This document shows positions 23,546 through 35,699 of a DNA stretch of 64,000 bases, one piece after another; the stretch's first letter is position 1, and every line of letters begins with the position of its first letter. Below the pieces are notes generated by a model. It was not told the origin of the DNA and did not search any database. It saw only the letters and a program-made list of their open reading frames with translations. The DNA is from Eonycteris spelaea. Its lineage: Eukaryota; Chordata; Mammalia; Chiroptera; Pteropodidae. A program made the translations under genes and the position numbers. The DNA is taken from positions 8,086,501 to 8,150,500 of the forward strand of contig PUFA01000034.1 in NCBI GenBank assembly GCA_003508835.1, given 5' to 3'.

Positions 23546-24573
23546 AAGGATATTTTTTTGTAGTAATGAAGATAGAAACAGCATTGTTTCTTCACCAGCC
23601 AAAAGCATAACACTTCTCCCCTTTCCTAGCAAAGAAGGCAGATGTTTTCAAAAGATAGTGCAGGTGAAATGGTACAGGGACAACACTTTATTTAAACCCT
23701 ATGAGGACGGAGTGGAATAAGAAATAAAATGCTGTGATGATGTGGGTGATTTTGGACAGTGCACAGCCCATAATCTCTATAATGACCATATTATATTTTC
23801 ATATCTATTCATAAAATGCATCACCCACAGGAACCTGTTAGTACAGTATAGGTTAGTAGATCTGTCCACTGGGAAAAAGTGATTCAATTCATTACAGACC
23901 CACGGTGTGTTTTGAATTTGTGGCAACACTGAAAGTGTATCTCAGGGCATATTCTAAGAGCTCTGGGGGTTTGTTTCCATAGCAGGCTTGCTGATGGTGC
24001 CCACTGAGACATTGCGTTATGAGTCTGTGCCAGAATATTTAATGCCAGAACATTAACCCTTTATGGGAGGTTATCACTACCTCGTTAATGAAAAAAAAAG
24101 ATAAGTCTGCAAGAAGCTGTGGGACAGACCTGGGAAGCAGTTCACAACTGTCTCTTGGGCTTTGTGAGTACTTCTCTTGTTTGTGATATTTCTTAAATGC
24201 AGATTTCTCAGCCTTTCTGGCCAATGGCTGAATAAAGCAGCTGATGGTGCAGCCTTGGTTTACTGACCAGGAAACTGAGAGTGAATAAATTGTTTAAGGT
24301 TGGGTCACAGAAGGAATTAAAGAAGAATCGAGAAGGAGAGCTAAGGAATTCAAACTAATGGTCTGGATTTTAGTGCCAATTCCACAGTGAGGACATAAAA
24401 ACTACCACCTAAGAGGTCACATTTAAGGGGTACTTTTCTAGCTTCCAAATCAGAATATCCAGCTTAGTGTCTTTGTTATGAAACCACTTCTCTGAAGATG
24501 CCCCATATGCCCCCCAAAAGAAACCTGAGAGCTATGAGAAGCAGGTCTACAAAAACAAATTTGACAGGTAGTC
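23546..24573. other. Intergenic; weak MIR trace
   Basis: TTTACTGACCAGGAAACTGA followed by GGTTGGGTCACAGAAGG (24,255-24,320) may be a MIR remnant. Nothing else assigned. Confidence 0.4.
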
Positions 24574-25014
24574 TGTATTAGTTTCCTAGGGTGACTATAA
24601 CAAATTACTGCAAATATGGGTGCTTAAAACACAGAAATTTATTCTCTCACAATTCTGAAGGCCAGAAGTCTGAAATTAAAGCATCGAGAAGGTAGGTTCC
24701 TTCTGGAGGCTCCGAGGGAGAATCCTTTCTGTTTCTCTCTCCTAACTTCAAGTGGCAATCCTTGATATTCTTTGGCTTAGGAACGAATCACTCCAATGTC
24801 TGTCTCCATCATCACATGGTTTTCCGCTCTGTGCCTCCCTGTGTCTTCTTCTGTCTCTTACAGGATATTCATCGTTGAGTTTGATGATATCACCTAAAGT
24901 CTTATCTCAATTATATTTTCAAAGACTGTTATTCCAAATAAGATCATCTTTTAAGGGTCCAGGGACTTGGGAACTTGGGCATATCTTCTGATGGACACTG
25001 TTTAACCCACTATA
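24574..25014 (-). mobile_element. MLT1-type LTR (minus strand)
   Basis: Reverse-complement layout: starts TGTATTAGTTTCCTAGGGTG, contains AAATTTATTCTCTCACAATT (TTTATT, the reverse of AATAAA) and GGCCAGAAGTCTGAAATTAA, and ends TGTTTAACCCACTATA. Flanks TAGTC and TACTC are a probable 5-bp target duplication with one mismatch. Confidence 0.9.
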
Positions 25015-25324
25015 TACTCTTAACCTGAGCTCTCAGTAGGCTCCCAGTCTTATAGCCACAAATACTTGTATTACTTGGTTTTAAAACACAGATAAGATGA
25101 ATGGCATTATTTAATCTGTAATGTCCCCTCCCCTCTCTAATGTCCTATTTCAACTTTCTTCAAATCTCTTTCCATTTATATCTCCCCAAACACAATTCAA
25201 CAGTTCCTATAGATTCCAGCCACCCCCTCCCACAAACCCAGTGGTTCCTCAGACATCCCCACTTTTACAAATTCACATCTAGTTACAGGATGTGTTGAAA
25301 TGCATATGGGCTTTAGATCTTGAC

Positions 25325-25515
25325 CCTGTGACTTAAAGCTTCTTTGTCATGTCACCTTAGATGAGGTATCCACCCTTTCTGAGGTTCAGTCTCTCTATCT
25401 ATAGAACAGGATTTTCCAGTAGAATTAAAGACAGTGTATGTAAAACGCTCAGTTCACTGCCTTGCTCATATGTTGCAAGGGCTCAGTCAACGCTAGTGAG
25501 TACTATTGGACTTCC
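25325..25515 (-). mobile_element. MIR SINE (minus)
   Basis: CACCCTTTCTGAGGTTCAGT, CTATCTATAGAACAGGATTT, GTAAAACGCTCAGTTCACTG and CTCAGTCAACGCTAGTGAGT are in reverse-complement MIR order. Confidence 0.7.
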
Positions 25516-27087
25516 AGTGAACACATTTAATCTGTGCTTTATTTGCTTTATTGAGTGCCTACTCTAGATATGGCAGAGTAACAAGCATTGTGGAAGTTTT
25601 TCTGAGGCCAAAGAAACATCATCACCCTTACGAACTCACAAGTGGATTGTTTTATGTTCTGAATTCCTTAGAGGAAGAAGGTTCAGTAATGCCCTTGAAT
25701 CAGAATGTGACCTGCATGGATCATGCTCTTTCTGTGTCTAGGAAGACATGCACTTTTACCATTACTGATGATAGGTATTTAACCTAATTTAAACCTCTTT
25801 GAAAATAATTACCTTTCAATAACAACCTTTTCTCTCCTGAAAAACCTGCTTTTTGTAGCAGCTTCCTGGCAATTTGTGACCAACTAAATAAGCCCATCAC
25901 CTTCTAATTTTTCATGCCATTATTGATTTTCAAACATTCAGTCACTTTCTAGCAATCTTCTCTTGTTTTAAGTTGTGATGTTTTGATTTGTGCAGAGAAT
26001 TCTACAGGTCTAATCTCACCACAGCAAACTCCCTATGAGCTCTTGTACTATCAATAAAAAAAAGAAAAAAACAACCTTTGAGTTGGCCAAAATGATGCCC
26101 CAGATGCATTGCCAATCTCTCTAGTGTCTTCCGAATCATTCAAAAAATCCAGTCAAAGTCCGGATGCCTAATATATTTCCCTCTCTGCCAATTTCATGGG
26201 AATGACAAATCCACATATAGATAAGATAAAGCTCATGGACTACAGCCATGAATCGTAAGTCGTGATATTGATAAGATAATTATTCCATTCTCCAATCCTA
26301 CTAGACAGCAGAATGCTACTATTTTCTAGGGTCATTCTAGTCACTATTACTTAAATCTTGCCTTCTCTTTTAAGATCCACACAGGGTTTACATACTGACA
26401 TCCACGTAACTAATTCAGCCCCCAAATGAATTTTGTTTGGAAAACACAGAACAAAAATCTCTTGTTTTTATTTGTTTGTTTTTGTTCTTACTTTTAGGCG
26501 TCAAGTGCTTCCAAATTCAACATGGCCCCTACCATTGTCTATTGTATTTCTATCCATTTATGTTACTGCCTGAAGGCATTTGAATTGGTGAGCCCTGAAG
26601 AAATGTAGCAATATCACTGGAAGATGTTCAGTACTATTGGCTAATAGGTCCACTTAGTCTTACTAATAACCCGTAGTCTGCTAGGCACACCCATGCAGAG
26701 CTGGCTCGGTCATCCTGACTCATGGATTTATATTTCAAGCTTACTCAGACAGTTAATTGTCAGATTGTTTAATTCCAAGTACCACATGTTAAAATAAATT
26801 TCATTGAGTTACAGCACTTTGGTATTTCCTAAGTTTTGCTATAAAAATATCAGGAACGATATGCTTGAAATTTTCCCTCAGGAAAATATTAAAGCTTTTA
26901 ATTTAACATTTTAAATAAAAGCTAAGCTGTCCTAATAAAGCTCAGAAAACAGTTAAAATTGTACACAGAAATTTGAACTTGGTCTTCTCCACATGGAAAA
27001 CTCAATCTACTCCAATTAGTGGGTGTTCTACAGAATACATTTTCTTTCATCAAATATATTGGGCAAACTCTCTGATAAATACAGGTC
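25516..27087. other. Intergenic, no assigned feature
   Basis: AT-rich. The 78-codon frame at 25,551-25,787 has no domain. No nameable repeat. Confidence 0.5.
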
Positions 27088-27170
27088 CATGTATGTATGT
27101 ATGTATGTATGTATGTATGTATGTATGTATGTATCTATCTATCTATCTATCTATCTATCTACTTACCTAC
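27088..27170. repeat. (ATGT)n(ATCT)n compound microsatellite
   Basis: About 11 ATGT units followed by about 7 ATCT units, then a decayed ACTTACCTAC end. Confidence 0.95.
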
Positions 27171-27629
27171 ATATTTTCTCTCTGTCTCCTTCTCACTCTT
27201 TTTTTTTTTTAATGGTATGACATCTATCTGGCTTGTTAGTATGCTCTAAGAAGAGCTATAGTGTATGTTATTTCCCAAATTCATTTGTCTAACAAACTCT
27301 TTGTGCACAGAACATCTGTTCATAAGCACATACTTTAAAAATGGCTGATGCGGACTGATGGGCAGAATTTGTGACAAATACTTAGTACATCAGTGCCATC
27401 ATGGTGACTGAGCCAACCCTAAAAACTGTCAGACCCCTGTGAGACCTTAAGAGGTCTCAGAACTGCTGAGTCACTCTTTCTTCATCTAGAAAGTGAATGG
27501 TTTATGTTCTTTTCCCATTTGAATAGTTTCTGATTTTCCCCGAAGTTTTATAAATCATGTGTGGTCATTTTCATTAGTCATGATGTAATGACTAAAGAGG
27601 TACTACCTTACAAAACAGTTTCAGGTTGT
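27171..27629. other. No recognisable feature
   Basis: Intergenic sequence with a T run at 27,200-27,210. Confidence 0.4.
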
Positions 27630-27725
27630 CCCAGGCCCACCTGGTTTTGCATGAATACGCAGTTAGAATTTCAAGGCCAAATGGTAATTATTCTCCCAGA
27701 GACTCACTGCATTTTCCTCAAGTGG
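27630..27725 (+). repeat. Local repeat unit, copy 1
   Basis: Aligns with 29,773-29,862 at about 80% identity by eye. Shared anchors are CCCAGGCCCACCTG, GGTAATTATT/AGTAATTATT and CCCAGAGACTCAC. This is either a local duplication or two copies of an interspersed repeat that I cannot name. Confidence 0.65.
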
Positions 27726-28599
27726 CGTTTCAAGCCTTCGAGTGTTGAGATCATTAAAAATGTCTGCTGTTGGCTGCTTCATATATCCAAGACTTTTTTA
27801 TGGAGTTATCCTCAGAACACTGAGATGGTCTCACTTAAGAAAGAAAAGAGAGGCTAACTAACTTTATTATTTAGTCTCTTAATCTTGACAGAAGTCGGTC
27901 TGAAGTTAGGGCCCCTTCGATGCTGCCAGGATCTCCATGTGTTGAGCTTTCTTTCTTTACTATAGTGAACGAGGACAAAAAAAGGAGGTCACAGGTCCAT
28001 CTCCTCTCCTGAGTCTTCACTTCCTGGGGTTGAAAATCTAATGACTCATCTTCAGGATTGGCATAAGTGGTCTGGCAATGGCCCACTATTTTCAATGATA
28101 ATTTGTCTTTTGATGGTTCAGGAATAAGTGGAAGCAGTACAAGTCACAAATACAGGCCACCGACCACTCTGATTTACAACTCTTCTTTATAAATCCAGGA
28201 AATAGAGAAAAAAAATGTGCAAGTTTCTCAAACTAGGAAAAGATAGGTTTTCTGTTATGGATGCAAACAGAATTTTGTTTGAAAATAACACCTCCAACTA
28301 GGTAATAAAGTACATTCCAAAAAAAATTAATTCCCATTAAGCAAGTCATTCTTAACACCGTTCATTCTTACCAAAAATGCAAACATATGCTTTGACTTCT
28401 CTTCCAGGTGATAATCTGTACTTGAAGAATTAAAAGCCTTTTGGTATAAATTTGAGTGAGTCTGGGAAAACTACCTTGCTGTCCTACCTGAGAAATTGCC
28501 AATATTTGATGGTGGTAAAACATTTATATGAATTTATATTTTTCTAGCAAGGATTGGTGGAAATTAAAATATAATATATATATATATATATTTGGGGGA
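27726..28599. other. Intergenic, includes a short (TA)n
   Basis: (TA)n at about 28,569-28,592. No gene or named repeat. Confidence 0.5.
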
Positions 28600-29082
28600 A
28601 GTTGTCATTATTCATATTTATTGATTGCAGGAGATGAAAACTCAAATCAAACTAACACTTAAGCAGAAAAGGTGAAGTGTTGGCTGGGAAGTCTGACATG
28701 TGCATTTGCTTCAGGTATGGTGAGATCTGGGGCCCAGGTTGTGATGTCCGAACTCTCGCTCTGTCTCATTCTCCATCTCTCTACTCACTTCTCTCTAATC
28801 TCAGGTTCTTTCTCCACCTGGCAGCAGGGGGGCCTGCTCATAGTCCCAAGCCTATTTTGTCCTTATAGCTCCTGATCCTAGAAAAAGAGAGGGACTCTCT
28901 TCCATCTTTTATCTACCAAATCTCATGGAAGGGCTCTGGTGGGCCTTGCTTGAGTCACGTGCTCATGGCTGACCGAATTACCAAGGCCAGAGTAATTGGC
29001 TACTCATGTGCCTACCCTACAGTCAAGACAAACAGGGCTATTGTACCAGCATGGCGGAAGTTTTCCAAAGGAAGAGAGGCTG
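28600..29082 (+). mobile_element. Interspersed repeat of unnamed family
   Basis: Begins TATTGATTGCAGGAGATGAA, followed by ACTAACACTTAAGCAGAAAA. Later blocks are GCTCTGGTGGGCCTTGCTTG, AGTCACGTGCTCATGGCTGA and GGCGGAAGTTTTCCAAAGGA. I recognise the organisation as a common mammalian repeat but cannot give the name. Related starts lie at 43,275, 49,285 and 57,465. It is interrupted by the L1 piece at 29,083. Confidence 0.55.
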
Positions 29083-29241
29083 GTAATAACTATGTAGAGT
29101 GACAGGTGAGTAGTAGACTAATCGGGGGATGGATCTCTTCATAAATTACATAAATGTCTAACCACTATGCTGCACACCTGAAACTAACATAAAATAATAT
29201 TGGACATCAACTCCAATTAACAACTAATTTAAAAAAAAAAA
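29083..29241 (+). mobile_element. LINE-1 3' end, 5'-truncated insertion with TSD
   Basis: GTAATAACTATGTAGAGTGA, ATAAATGTCTAACCACTATG and TGCACACCTGAAACTAACAT match the 3' UTR end of laurasiatherian L1, followed by an A run. Flanking copies AAAGGAAGAGAGGCTG (29,067-29,082) and AAAGGAAGCGAGGCTG (29,239-29,254) are a 16-bp target duplication with one mismatch. It keeps about 150 bp of the element and no ORF. Confidence 0.92.
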
Positions 29242-29254
29242 GGAAGCGAGGCTG

Positions 29255-29772
29255 TCGGGCGCTTACAAGGGAAGGGTTAGTACAGAGGACATGAACTTCC
29301 TGAGCATCACAGCCCTGGAGAGCTGAAGGTAAATTCAGAGCTCAGCTAGTCTCCTCTTTCCTATACGAGATGCTGCTGAGGATTCCTCACAGCTGGGTAA
29401 CTCTGAGCACAACTGCAAGACCACTTCTCCCCAACTACTACCTCTCTCTGAAGTGCCTGCTGATAGAAGACTTAAAACGACACTCAAAAATATAATAAGA
29501 ACAAAAAGATTAGTGAAACAAAGTGGCTAGAATTGAAAAAAAAAATTTTTTTAATTTACTTATTGGGAAATTATGTTTCTTTTAGGCATCAAGAATTTCC
29601 TTTTGTCCATCCTCCAGTTTGCAGCTGCTTAAGATAATGTTAAGAAAATATTTTTAAAATACTATTTGACTCAAATGTCCCCAAGCCCAGGAACTAGTCA
29701 GCTGATATGAGAACTATAAATCATCTTATGAGTGCATACTCAATGCCTGAAAACATTTGCTGAAGACTTATT
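29255..29772. other. Intergenic, no assigned feature
   Basis: Contains an A/T run at about 29,535-29,565. The first tens of bases may be the end of the repeat split by the L1. Confidence 0.45.
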
Positions 29773-29862
29773 CCCAGGCCCACCTGACTTTGCAGAAATA
29801 CATTTAAAATTCCAAGACCAAACAGTAATTATTTTCCCAGAGACTCACATTTTCTCTAAGTG
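29773..29862 (+). repeat. Local repeat unit, copy 2
   Basis: Partner of 27,630-27,725, in the same orientation and 2.1 kb away. It shares CCCAGGCCCACCTGACTTTG-type and CCCAGAGACTCAC blocks. Confidence 0.65.
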
Positions 29863-30099
29863 ATATCAGGTGGAATTCACAGTTTAGCATTCTTTTTATA
29901 ATTCTCACTTGCCCTCTGAGGAGGAGACCAGAGCCTCTACCTTCCTGATCATCGGTGAAAACCATAACTAGACTTCCCTGATGAGAGCACCCATCTCAGT
30001 TTCCACACGTGGCTGATCCCTTCTCTCCTCCATTTCCCCTCCACAGAGCTCTCTTGCCCTGTCTATAATGACAGGTCACTCATCAGTTATCATCTATCA

Positions 30100-30285
30100 C
30101 AGAGCCCTGTCTGCTTCCCTCATGGAGCTCATCACAGGTTTATTTATTTATTTGCCTGTTTCCTGTTGGTCCTAGATTACAAGCCCCGTGAAGGCAGAGG
30201 TGTGTTTTATTCACAAATGCCCATCTGGCAATTAGCATAATGCCTGACACATTGTGAATAATTAAAAAACAACTGAATGAAGTAT
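30100..30285 (+). mobile_element. LINE L2 3' end
   Basis: TAGATTACAAGCCCCGTGAA, GGCAGAGGTGTGTTTTATTC and GCATAATGCCTGACACATTG are the L2 terminal blocks. Confidence 0.75.
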
Positions 30286-32404
30286 ATATCAGAAGGAAGA
30301 ATGAACTTAAGGCTTCTTGGTCATTGGCCAGGCTGAGAAAAGCAAAGGCAGGCAAACTTACCAGGCACAGATCATTTCTTTCTGGCAGAAACTGGGAAGG
30401 TGATGAGATGGAGTTGGGGAGGGAACCAGCACCTCTACCTTCCCGATCATCTGTGATTCCTCCCATCTTCCAGTTTCCACTTCAGCAAGTATTCTCTGCT
30501 CTCTTCCCGATCAAAGCGTGATCCTACGAAGGAGGAAATAAACTCCTTCACTGTGTTGTACGTGACTAGGAACAGCTTAACACTGTAACCTGTTAATACA
30601 AACCAAAGCCTCAAACTCTTATGGATAGCTTTTCAGCCATGGGAGCTAGGGAAGCCAGAAGATATATGGAGTATCTTCGAGTCTGGGGAAAAAAAGGTAA
30701 ATATACAAAATGTCGTCTATGATACCCTCAATTTATAAAGAAATAACATAATATTATCTATGTTTCTATAGTTAATGGACATCCTATATTTCTTATTTAT
30801 ATACATATTTCCTATGTATATGTGTATATGAAGGGAAGGGACCCTTTAAAACTCACACTTTTAGATGGATCTGGGGTGAGAGAAAATGAATTCTTCTGAT
30901 TAGAAGTAAAGAAAGGGCAAGGCTAATAGTCAGTACCCTGGATAAATTTTCATAAATGGCTGTGGGATAAGAGAGAGAGAAAAGAAGTAGGAAGACACAA
31001 GACAAAGTGGGAAGAATATAAGGAGAACAAAAGACCTCTTAACCTTGCTGAGTTCTAAAATGAGGATGGAAAGAAATATTTTTGTCTGGGGCAGATTAAA
31101 GTGTGTTTTAAAGTATTTTTACTCACATGTAGGAACATTTTGTTGTCATTCTTATTGAGACTTGAAGCTGGAATAAATCCATCCTTAACCATTGGCTCAA
31201 AGAGTTGCCTAGCCAATATAAAGGAATCCAGGTTTCTAAAGAAGTCTGCTCCTTCTGAAACATCCTATTGGTCATAGGTTTCTAATCTCTCTTAAAACAC
31301 AGAAATGTATTTAATCTCTTCCTAGGTATGGGTCCAAACTGGTGGCGAAGGCCTTGACACAGTGCACTCTTAATACAAGCACTAGGTCATCCATAGTCAT
31401 GTGAATAAAGTCTTAACATAGTAGTCTGGCTACTTTGTAGAGGGATTCTCATTTCTGGACTAGCCATTCTCAGCCAATGAATCCTTGCAGCTGAACTCAC
31501 ATCCTGTTACCTACCTCTTCAACTCACCAGTTCAGTGCTCAAACTATTAATGCCATGAAGCCAACCAAATACTTGACTCCAATGCACTTTGGAAAATGTA
31601 AATAGTGCTACTAACAATTACAGGTGCTGGGACTTGCTTTTTGTTTTTTCCCTTCTCAAGGCCACCTCTAGAGATGTAAGGATGGTGAAATCAATAGCCG
31701 GGTGTCAGGAAACATCTCTGTGCCAGAAAAGAATTGATGCCACCACAGACAAAGAGAGAAGCAGACCTGCCTTCCTTCTACTTGTAGTACTGATGAGAAT
31801 GGCACCAACCTGTACAAAGGGACCTGAACTCATGTCTGGGTCATATGTTTCCTTGCATCCTGATGAAAACTTTTTTGTGGTTAAAGAGCAAATCTGATGG
31901 TAACTTCAAGTCTTTGTCCTCACCACTGAGCCTGCCAAGGGGATTTCTCAACTTTTTAATACCCCTGCTCGTAGCATGAAACAACAAATTGATACCTCAG
32001 TAAAGACTACCATTTCTTCAAGTATTTGAAATATTTTGAGCAGGCCACAAAACCATAGAGTTTTCGGTATCTTTCATAACCATTCTGAATGAACCCTAAT
32101 GCTTAATTTAATTTGCGTTAAGGATTTCCACATTGATTGACCATAGTCTCTCTGTAAAGTAGTTTTGGAAATTATGAATACTGGGATTTAATTACAAGGG
32201 CATATTTTTCCAATAAAGGCTTATTCAGTTTGGACCACAGATATGCCTTGGGTCAAAATAAGCAGCTCTATGGAAAATAAGGCATAGAAACCAATTAGAA
32301 ATAGAAATTCCTGAAGTGTGAACTAACACACTCATGAAACTCCAGAATGCACACAATCAGTTTTCATTCTAGTCACATAATTCTGGAGTTAAATGAACCA
32401 CTTC
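30286..32404. other. Intergenic, no assigned feature
   Basis: 30,419-30,480 resembles 29,921-30,007. The 102-codon frame at 31,589-31,897 has no domain. No nameable repeat over about 2 kb. Confidence 0.5.
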
Positions 32405-32535
32405 CAACTTTCCATCTCACAGATGAAACCAAGAGAGTTTGAAAGTCTTGTCCAAAGTCATGGAGTGTGTTAATGGCAGAGTTAAGACCAAGCTCTACAC
32501 CTTGACTTTAAAATAAAGCATTGCCCTTGCCTTGT
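32405..32535 (+). mobile_element. MIR SINE
   Basis: CCATCTCACAGATGAAACCA, CTTGTCCAAAGTCATGGAGT and TAATGGCAGAGTTAAGACCA form the MIR 3' half. Confidence 0.7.
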
Positions 32536-32559
32536 GATCCTTTTCAAGCCCAATCTGTT

Positions 32560-32830
32560 AATTATCATTCATTCAATCATCACTTCAATGAACTTCAATA
32601 ACTTCAATCAACAAAAATTCATTGAATAATTATGAGGTGCCAGGCACTGGGATTTGACTGTGAAATAATGCAGAATTGGTTCCTGCACTCATGGAGCTTA
32701 CCTCCAAGAGTGGGTGGAACAAATGAAAAAATAAGTAAAATAATTACAGATTGGGATAAGTTCTATAAAGGGAAACATCAAGAAGCTGAGAGAGGGAATA
32801 ACTAGGAAGAATACACTTCAGACATAGTAG
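32560..32830 (-). mobile_element. LINE L2 3' region (minus)
   Basis: AATTCATTGAATAATTATGA, GGTGCCAGGCACTGGGATTT, CTGCACTCATGGAGCTTACC and GGGATAAGTTCTATAAAGGG are reverse-complement L2. Confidence 0.8.
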
Positions 32831-33267
32831 TCAGTTATGGAATGACAGCTCCCACCTTTTGAAAGAGGCGCATTAAAGCTCAGAGATCTGAAGGATAGAA
32901 ACAGCTCTGAGAAGACTTGGGACAACGTGAGAAGAAGATTCCAGACATACAGAGGTGCTTTCGATGTTGTTGAGCATAATGCCAGTCTAACCTGTTCTCT
33001 GTTAAAAGACATATGGTGTCCAAGGATGAACCAAGTCTGTCCCTTACACATACACGGTTTAACTCTTTATTCAACTCAAAACATTCCCTATATTCGAAGG
33101 AATGAAGATGATCCTGTTATTTAGCTCTTATCCATCTTCTCTCCCACTCCGTCCATTTGCCACAAGCAACATAAGAAGCAGGTGTTGTTCAGGTTCCCAC
33201 TCCTAATCCTACTCAAAGAAGCTCGACTCCTTCCTAATTAAATTGAGGACAAATCTTCTTAGTAAGA
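32831..33267. other. No recognisable feature
   Basis: 32,831-32,960 may extend the L2 to the left in minus orientation. Beyond it nothing is assigned. Confidence 0.4.
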
Positions 33268-33328
33268 AAAAATAAAATAAAATAAAATAAAAATAAAATA
33301 AAATAAAATAAAATAAAATAAAATAAAA
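33268..33328. repeat. (AAAAT)n microsatellite
   Basis: About 12 AAAAT units with one six-base variant. It could be the extended tail of a lost retroposon. Confidence 0.95.
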
Positions 33329-34259
33329 CGTATGACTTAAGATGTGATTCAAATAGTTCATGAGTAGATAAGAATACCACCTGCTCTCATCAGATATATG
33401 TAGAACATAATGGGCTCAGTTCTCCATATTTTACACACTAAACAGAAGTGTAATTGAAAACCGGTGCTCAGAAAGTACAGTTGCATCTGAGTCCATTGGT
33501 CTTCTTCAAATTTGTACCATTAAAATATCCCAGAGCCACTAATGTTCATCTGTATTTTTTTTTTAATTCCCCTTTGGACATAAATAGGAATACTTTCTCA
33601 AAGTTTCAGCCAACCTCCACTAGCATCCTTAGTGTTCGACCTCACAAAGTATGATAGAAACATTTTGGAGGTAACGTGAATGCAAAACCACCTTGTCCAT
33701 CTGACTTAGTAAATGAGTTGTCCTCTCAAATAATCTTGGATTTGATTGCTACAGCTTGCCCAAAGCCTGGTTGCACTCCAGCCAGTGAATTCAGTTGAAG
33801 TAGTACTAATGAAGCTGAAGCTACAGACTCAGTTCCCCTGGGGACTAATTAGCTTCATACACACAAAAAAAATTCTTCCAAATTTTCCTCATAACTCAAG
33901 CCATTTATTTTGGAAGTGCACTGACTGGCGAAGGAAGGATATTCTAATTCATTCTCCCCAAATCTACAGTAGACTCCCTCTTCTTCTCAACTAAATTTCT
34001 TGCAAGGGAAATTTAGACTCATTAGCTCAGCCTTCTTATTTAAAGTTATTTCTTAAATGTCTGCATTCCTTCCTCATCTCAACACTTCATTAAAATAGTT
34101 TCTACTAAAATCACCAACAACCTGCTAAATGCCCTGAGTAAGTACCATTTGGGGCCAATCCATTTCTTCAGGGAGAAACAACAATGGCAAACAGTCCCAC
34201 TCATGGAAGATAAACGAGCCTTAGTGGATGCTGTGCTACCAGACCCTTCCCCAGCTGCT
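33329..34259. other. Intergenic, no assigned feature
   Basis: AT-rich sequence. 34,030-34,140 may be old L2. No coding support. Confidence 0.45.
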
Positions 34260-34470
34260 GGGGAGGTTGGGGGCTGAACGTTCTCAGCTGTGTTGCCCTT
34301 TGGGAATCCGTGTCAGCTGAAGGAAGCTATCTTTCCCAAAGTCTTGTGCTTTCCTGGGAATCACCAGCATCCAATGACTGGTGAGTAGGGGAGTGAGTAT
34401 ACAGGTCAAGCCCTCTTGCCTTAAATCAGGACAACCCTGAGGGGCCATCCTTCTTCTTAGGCTCCTTATG
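34260..34470 (+). mobile_element. Possible left LTR-like block of an ERV-L remnant
   Basis: Shares a sequence path with 35,700-35,880: an AAGGAAGCTATC/AAGGAGAGCTACC block, CTGGGAATCACCAG/CTGGAAGCCTCG, ATCCAATGACTGG in both, and CTCTTGCCTTAAATC/CCTTTGCCTCAAGGC. The two blocks bracket the ERV-L internal remnant in the same orientation, as degenerate LTRs would. Confidence 0.45.
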
Positions 34471-34569
34471 GAATTGACTGAAACCTTTGTTGCAGCCACC
34501 ATGGTATGACACCATAGTTCATGAGGATGACATTGGACTCTCCCCACCATGTAAGGGACAGCGTTTGAT

Positions 34570-35470
34570 TCTGACAGTCATATAAACACATTTTGGAGGA
34601 CCTGGGTTTGCCTTCCTCAGCCTCAGCCAGCCACACTATCTGAAGGCTTGCAGGGCACTTGGCCCACTGACATGAGTCCTATGTAACATCATATTAAACC
34701 AAAGAACCCACTTCACGGCAAAGAAGTGTGGTAATGGTCACATGACCATAAAATCTACTGGGCCCATTATTTACTGTGACACTCAGAAGCTGCTGGCCTG
34801 ATAGAACAATGAAATGAATTTTCGAAGGGTTAATTAAGGTGCCAGCCTGGAGATGATACATTGCAAGCATGCTGCTTCCCTGCCACTAAGGAAAAATTCA
34901 GCATAAATTAGTCACCATTATATTGGTGTTAGGTCCACAGAAGATAGAATACATGCATCCAGAACACAGGAGTGAAGCAGGAGTGGTCGCATCCACCATC
35001 ATGTCCAGTGAGGTACTTTTGGTCCCAATAACTCTAAGCTCTATGGATTTAAAGGTCCTAGTTACCAGAGTGTACACTCTTGCACCAGCTGGCAAAGAAA
35101 GAGTCCCATTAAACTTTAGGCTCCTGAATACACCCAGGCATTTCATCTTCTCATGCAAGAGGCAGGAAGGCAAAGCAAGCTGTCTCCACCCTGGCAGGAG
35201 TGATCGATTCTGATCACCAGGAGGAGATAAGGCTACACAGTGGGGAGAGGAAATACTACATCTGGTACCCAGGTGACCCACTTGAGCTTTCCTTGGTAGT
35301 CTGCCATCCAATTTTGGTAATGAATGGATAAAATGCAGCAGCCATGGCCTGAGAAGGGCATATTAACCAGTGTTCAGAACCCTCGGCATTGAGGTTCTGA
35401 GCTATCCCACCAAGTAAACCACATACACCAGCAGAAATGACAGTAGAAAGTGAGATAAATCTAGAATTAG
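34570..35470 (+). pseudogene. Degraded ERV-L internal region: integrase end and dUTPase
   Basis: An old endogenous retrovirus-like remnant with no intact frame. 34,690-34,900 resembles the end of the ERV-L integrase core and C-terminal part: AACCCACTTCACGGCAAAGA, then GCTGCTGGCCTGATAGAACA. 34,920-35,320 follows the dUTPase that ERV-L elements carry after integrase: CTCTTGCACCAGCTGGCAAA, TCATGCAAGAGGCAGGAAGG and GAGTGATCGATTCTGATCAC. The best open stretch (34,923-35,213, plus) covers part of the dUTPase only. Stops and frame changes elsewhere show it is inactive. It appears internally deleted: gag, protease and reverse transcriptase are not recognisable. Identification rests on remembered ERV-L consensus. 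Confidence 0.7.
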
Positions 35471-35699
35471 TAAATCAGTTGCAACTTTCAGAACAACTAC
35501 AGTGGTGGGGCCTGTAGTTTATCCTACTAACCTCTTATAAGTTTACTCAGGGAAAGAGATCAGCCAGAATCCCAGGGAGCTAGTCGCAAGGCATCATATG
35601 AAAAAATTGGATCCAAGCATGAAGTGTAGACAGTAGTGCACATTTTATTTAGTGCCCCACCTGACCCTCTTTCTCCAGGTTAAGGCACCCATTCCTTCC
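35471..35699. other. Probable continuation of ERV-L internal sequence
   Basis: Lies between the dUTPase part and the right LTR-like block. No domain seen. Confidence 0.35.

Noticed and set aside
27088..27170. CRISPR-like array
   Set aside because: Simple four-base microsatellite with no spacers, in a mammalian genome.
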